From positions 372,001-436,000 of the forward strand of contig NZ_BDCM01000003.1 of the NCBI RefSeq assembly GCF_001613505.1: DNA of 64,000 bases. The letters are read 5' to 3'. This DNA is from Nocardia mikamii NBRC 108933 (GTDB lineage Bacteria; Actinomycetota; Actinomycetes; Mycobacteriales; Mycobacteriaceae). Below are positions 63,510-64,000 of this stretch, piece after piece (position 1 is the stretch's first letter; each line of letters starts with the position of its first letter). The position numbers were made by a program, and so were the translations under genes. The notes under the pieces were generated by a model. It saw nothing but the letters and a program-made list of their open reading frames with translations, was not told where the DNA came from and searched no databases.

Positions 63510-64000
63510 TTGACGCTCAACTCCCGCCGCGTTGTGGCATTGGTTCCTGCCGCCGGTCGGGGCGTTCGCTTGGGTGAATCGACACCCAAGGCATTCGTCC
63601 CGGTCGGCGGCAGTCCCATGCTCGTACACGCAGTAGACGGTCTGATCGCGTCCGGGGTCGTCGACCGCATCGTGATCATGGCGCCCATCGAGATGATCGA
63701 TGCGGCCCGGGAACTGCTCGCCGCCCGTGCCCACGCGGCCAGCTCGATATCGGTCGACGTGGTGGCCGGCGGCGTGGAACGCACCGACTCGGTCCGTGCC
63801 GGCCTGGCCGCCGCACCGGAAGCCACCCATGTCCTCGTGCACGACGCGGCCCGCGCCCTGACGCCGCCGTCGCTGATCGCGCGCGTCGTGGACGCGCTGG
63901 ACGCCGGTCATCGCGCCGTCGTTCCCGGTATCCCGGTGGCCGACACCATCAAGGCCGTCGATACGGCCGGCGACGTCACCGGTACGCCCGACCGTTCGGG
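63510..64000 (+). CDS. ispD: IspD, MEP cytidylyltransferase, 3' end outside the window
   Basis: Visible 163 codons from TTG 63510; the gene runs off the right edge. The nucleotide-binding motif VVALVPAAGRGVRLG opens the protein, STPKAFVPVGG gives the conserved Lys, VVAGGVERTDSVRAGL the CTP site and HDAARALTPPSLIARV the catalytic Asp/Arg region, as in M. tuberculosis Rv3582c. It makes CDP-methylerythritol for isoprenoid precursors. An in-frame GTG at 63534 is an alternative start. The 10-bp gap after carD suggests co-transcription. Confidence 0.92.
   Translation, partial: MTLNSRRVVALVPAAGRGVRLGESTPKAFVPVGGSPMLVHAVDGLIASGVVDRIVIMAPIEMIDAARELLAARAHAASSISVDVVAGGVERTDSVRAGLAAAPEATHVLVHDAARALTPPSLIARVVDALDAGHRAVVPGIPVADTIKAVDTAGDVTGTPDRS

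Overview
The window is high-GC actinobacterial DNA from a mycolic-acid producer. A Nocardia-like host is the best guess (inference), because Mycobacterium tuberculosis-type cholesterol genes, a DUF5753 regulator locus and the carD/ispD-lpqE-radA-disA-canB-mutY neighbourhood occur together. Genes are dense, often coupled by 1-4 nt overlaps. No rRNA, tRNA, CRISPR array, transposase or phage gene was seen.

Layout. 1-4170: a fadD running off the left edge with a cyclase-family gene, then a secreted lipase. 4259-15169: the ring C/D part of steroid catabolism in the same order as M. tuberculosis Rv3556c-Rv3564 (fadA6, kstR2, ipdF, fadE30 | fadD3, an enoyl-CoA hydratase, fadE31, fadE32, fadE33), with KstR2 operators before kstR2 and between fadE30 and fadD3. 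One unknown 247-residue gene sits inside it. 15617-17379: a MarR/MFS pair. 17360-20514: an accessory island (two small minus-strand ORFs, an orphan small protein, DUF6879, a DUF5753-type XRE regulator, a double DUF427 protein). 20573-27156: an AraC regulator, the ring A/B operon hsaA-hsaD-hsaC-hsaB, and divergent kshA with a small partner gene; two KstR operators and a long inverted repeat lie between hsaA and kshA. 27296-29271: a cupin, a TetR and a secreted protein. 29590-35267: hsaE-hsaG-hsaF divergent from kstD-hsd4B, with a KstR operator between. 35458-36474: a toxin-antitoxin-like pair and a 25-residue membrane micropeptide.

36563-42697: a MoxR/DUF58/DUF4129 membrane operon, then an AFG1-type ATPase divergent from a TetR. 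42766-50697: fadE34-fadE28-fadE29-chsH2-chsH1-ltp2 (removal of the last side-chain propionyl-CoA), divergent from kstR across a perfect KstR palindrome. 50864-53437: an OtsB-GH15 fusion for trehalose metabolism. 53617-56383: a ZnuABC-type zinc importer behind a Zur-like box. 56418-64000: conserved chromosome core (mutY, carbonic anhydrase, disA, radA, lpqE, carD, ispD cut by the right edge).

Together, KshA/KstD open ring B, HsaA-D break ring A, HsaEFG process the resulting dienoate to pyruvate and propionyl-CoA, FadE34/ChsE1E2/ChsH1H2/Ltp2 shorten the side chain, and FadD3/FadE30-33/FadA6/IpdF degrade rings C and D. Both master repressors, KstR and KstR2, are in the window. ipdAB, echA20, kshB, cyp125, fadA5 and mce4 are not, so they must lie elsewhere. 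Points worth a second look are a palindromic 93-bp in-frame insertion in fadE28, a micro-ORF framed by 16-bp direct repeats between hsaD and hsaC, a 12-bp-arm inverted repeat between the two KstR sites, recurrent leaderless GTG starts, an Arg-to-Lys change in the DisA RHR motif, and the 25-residue micropeptide.
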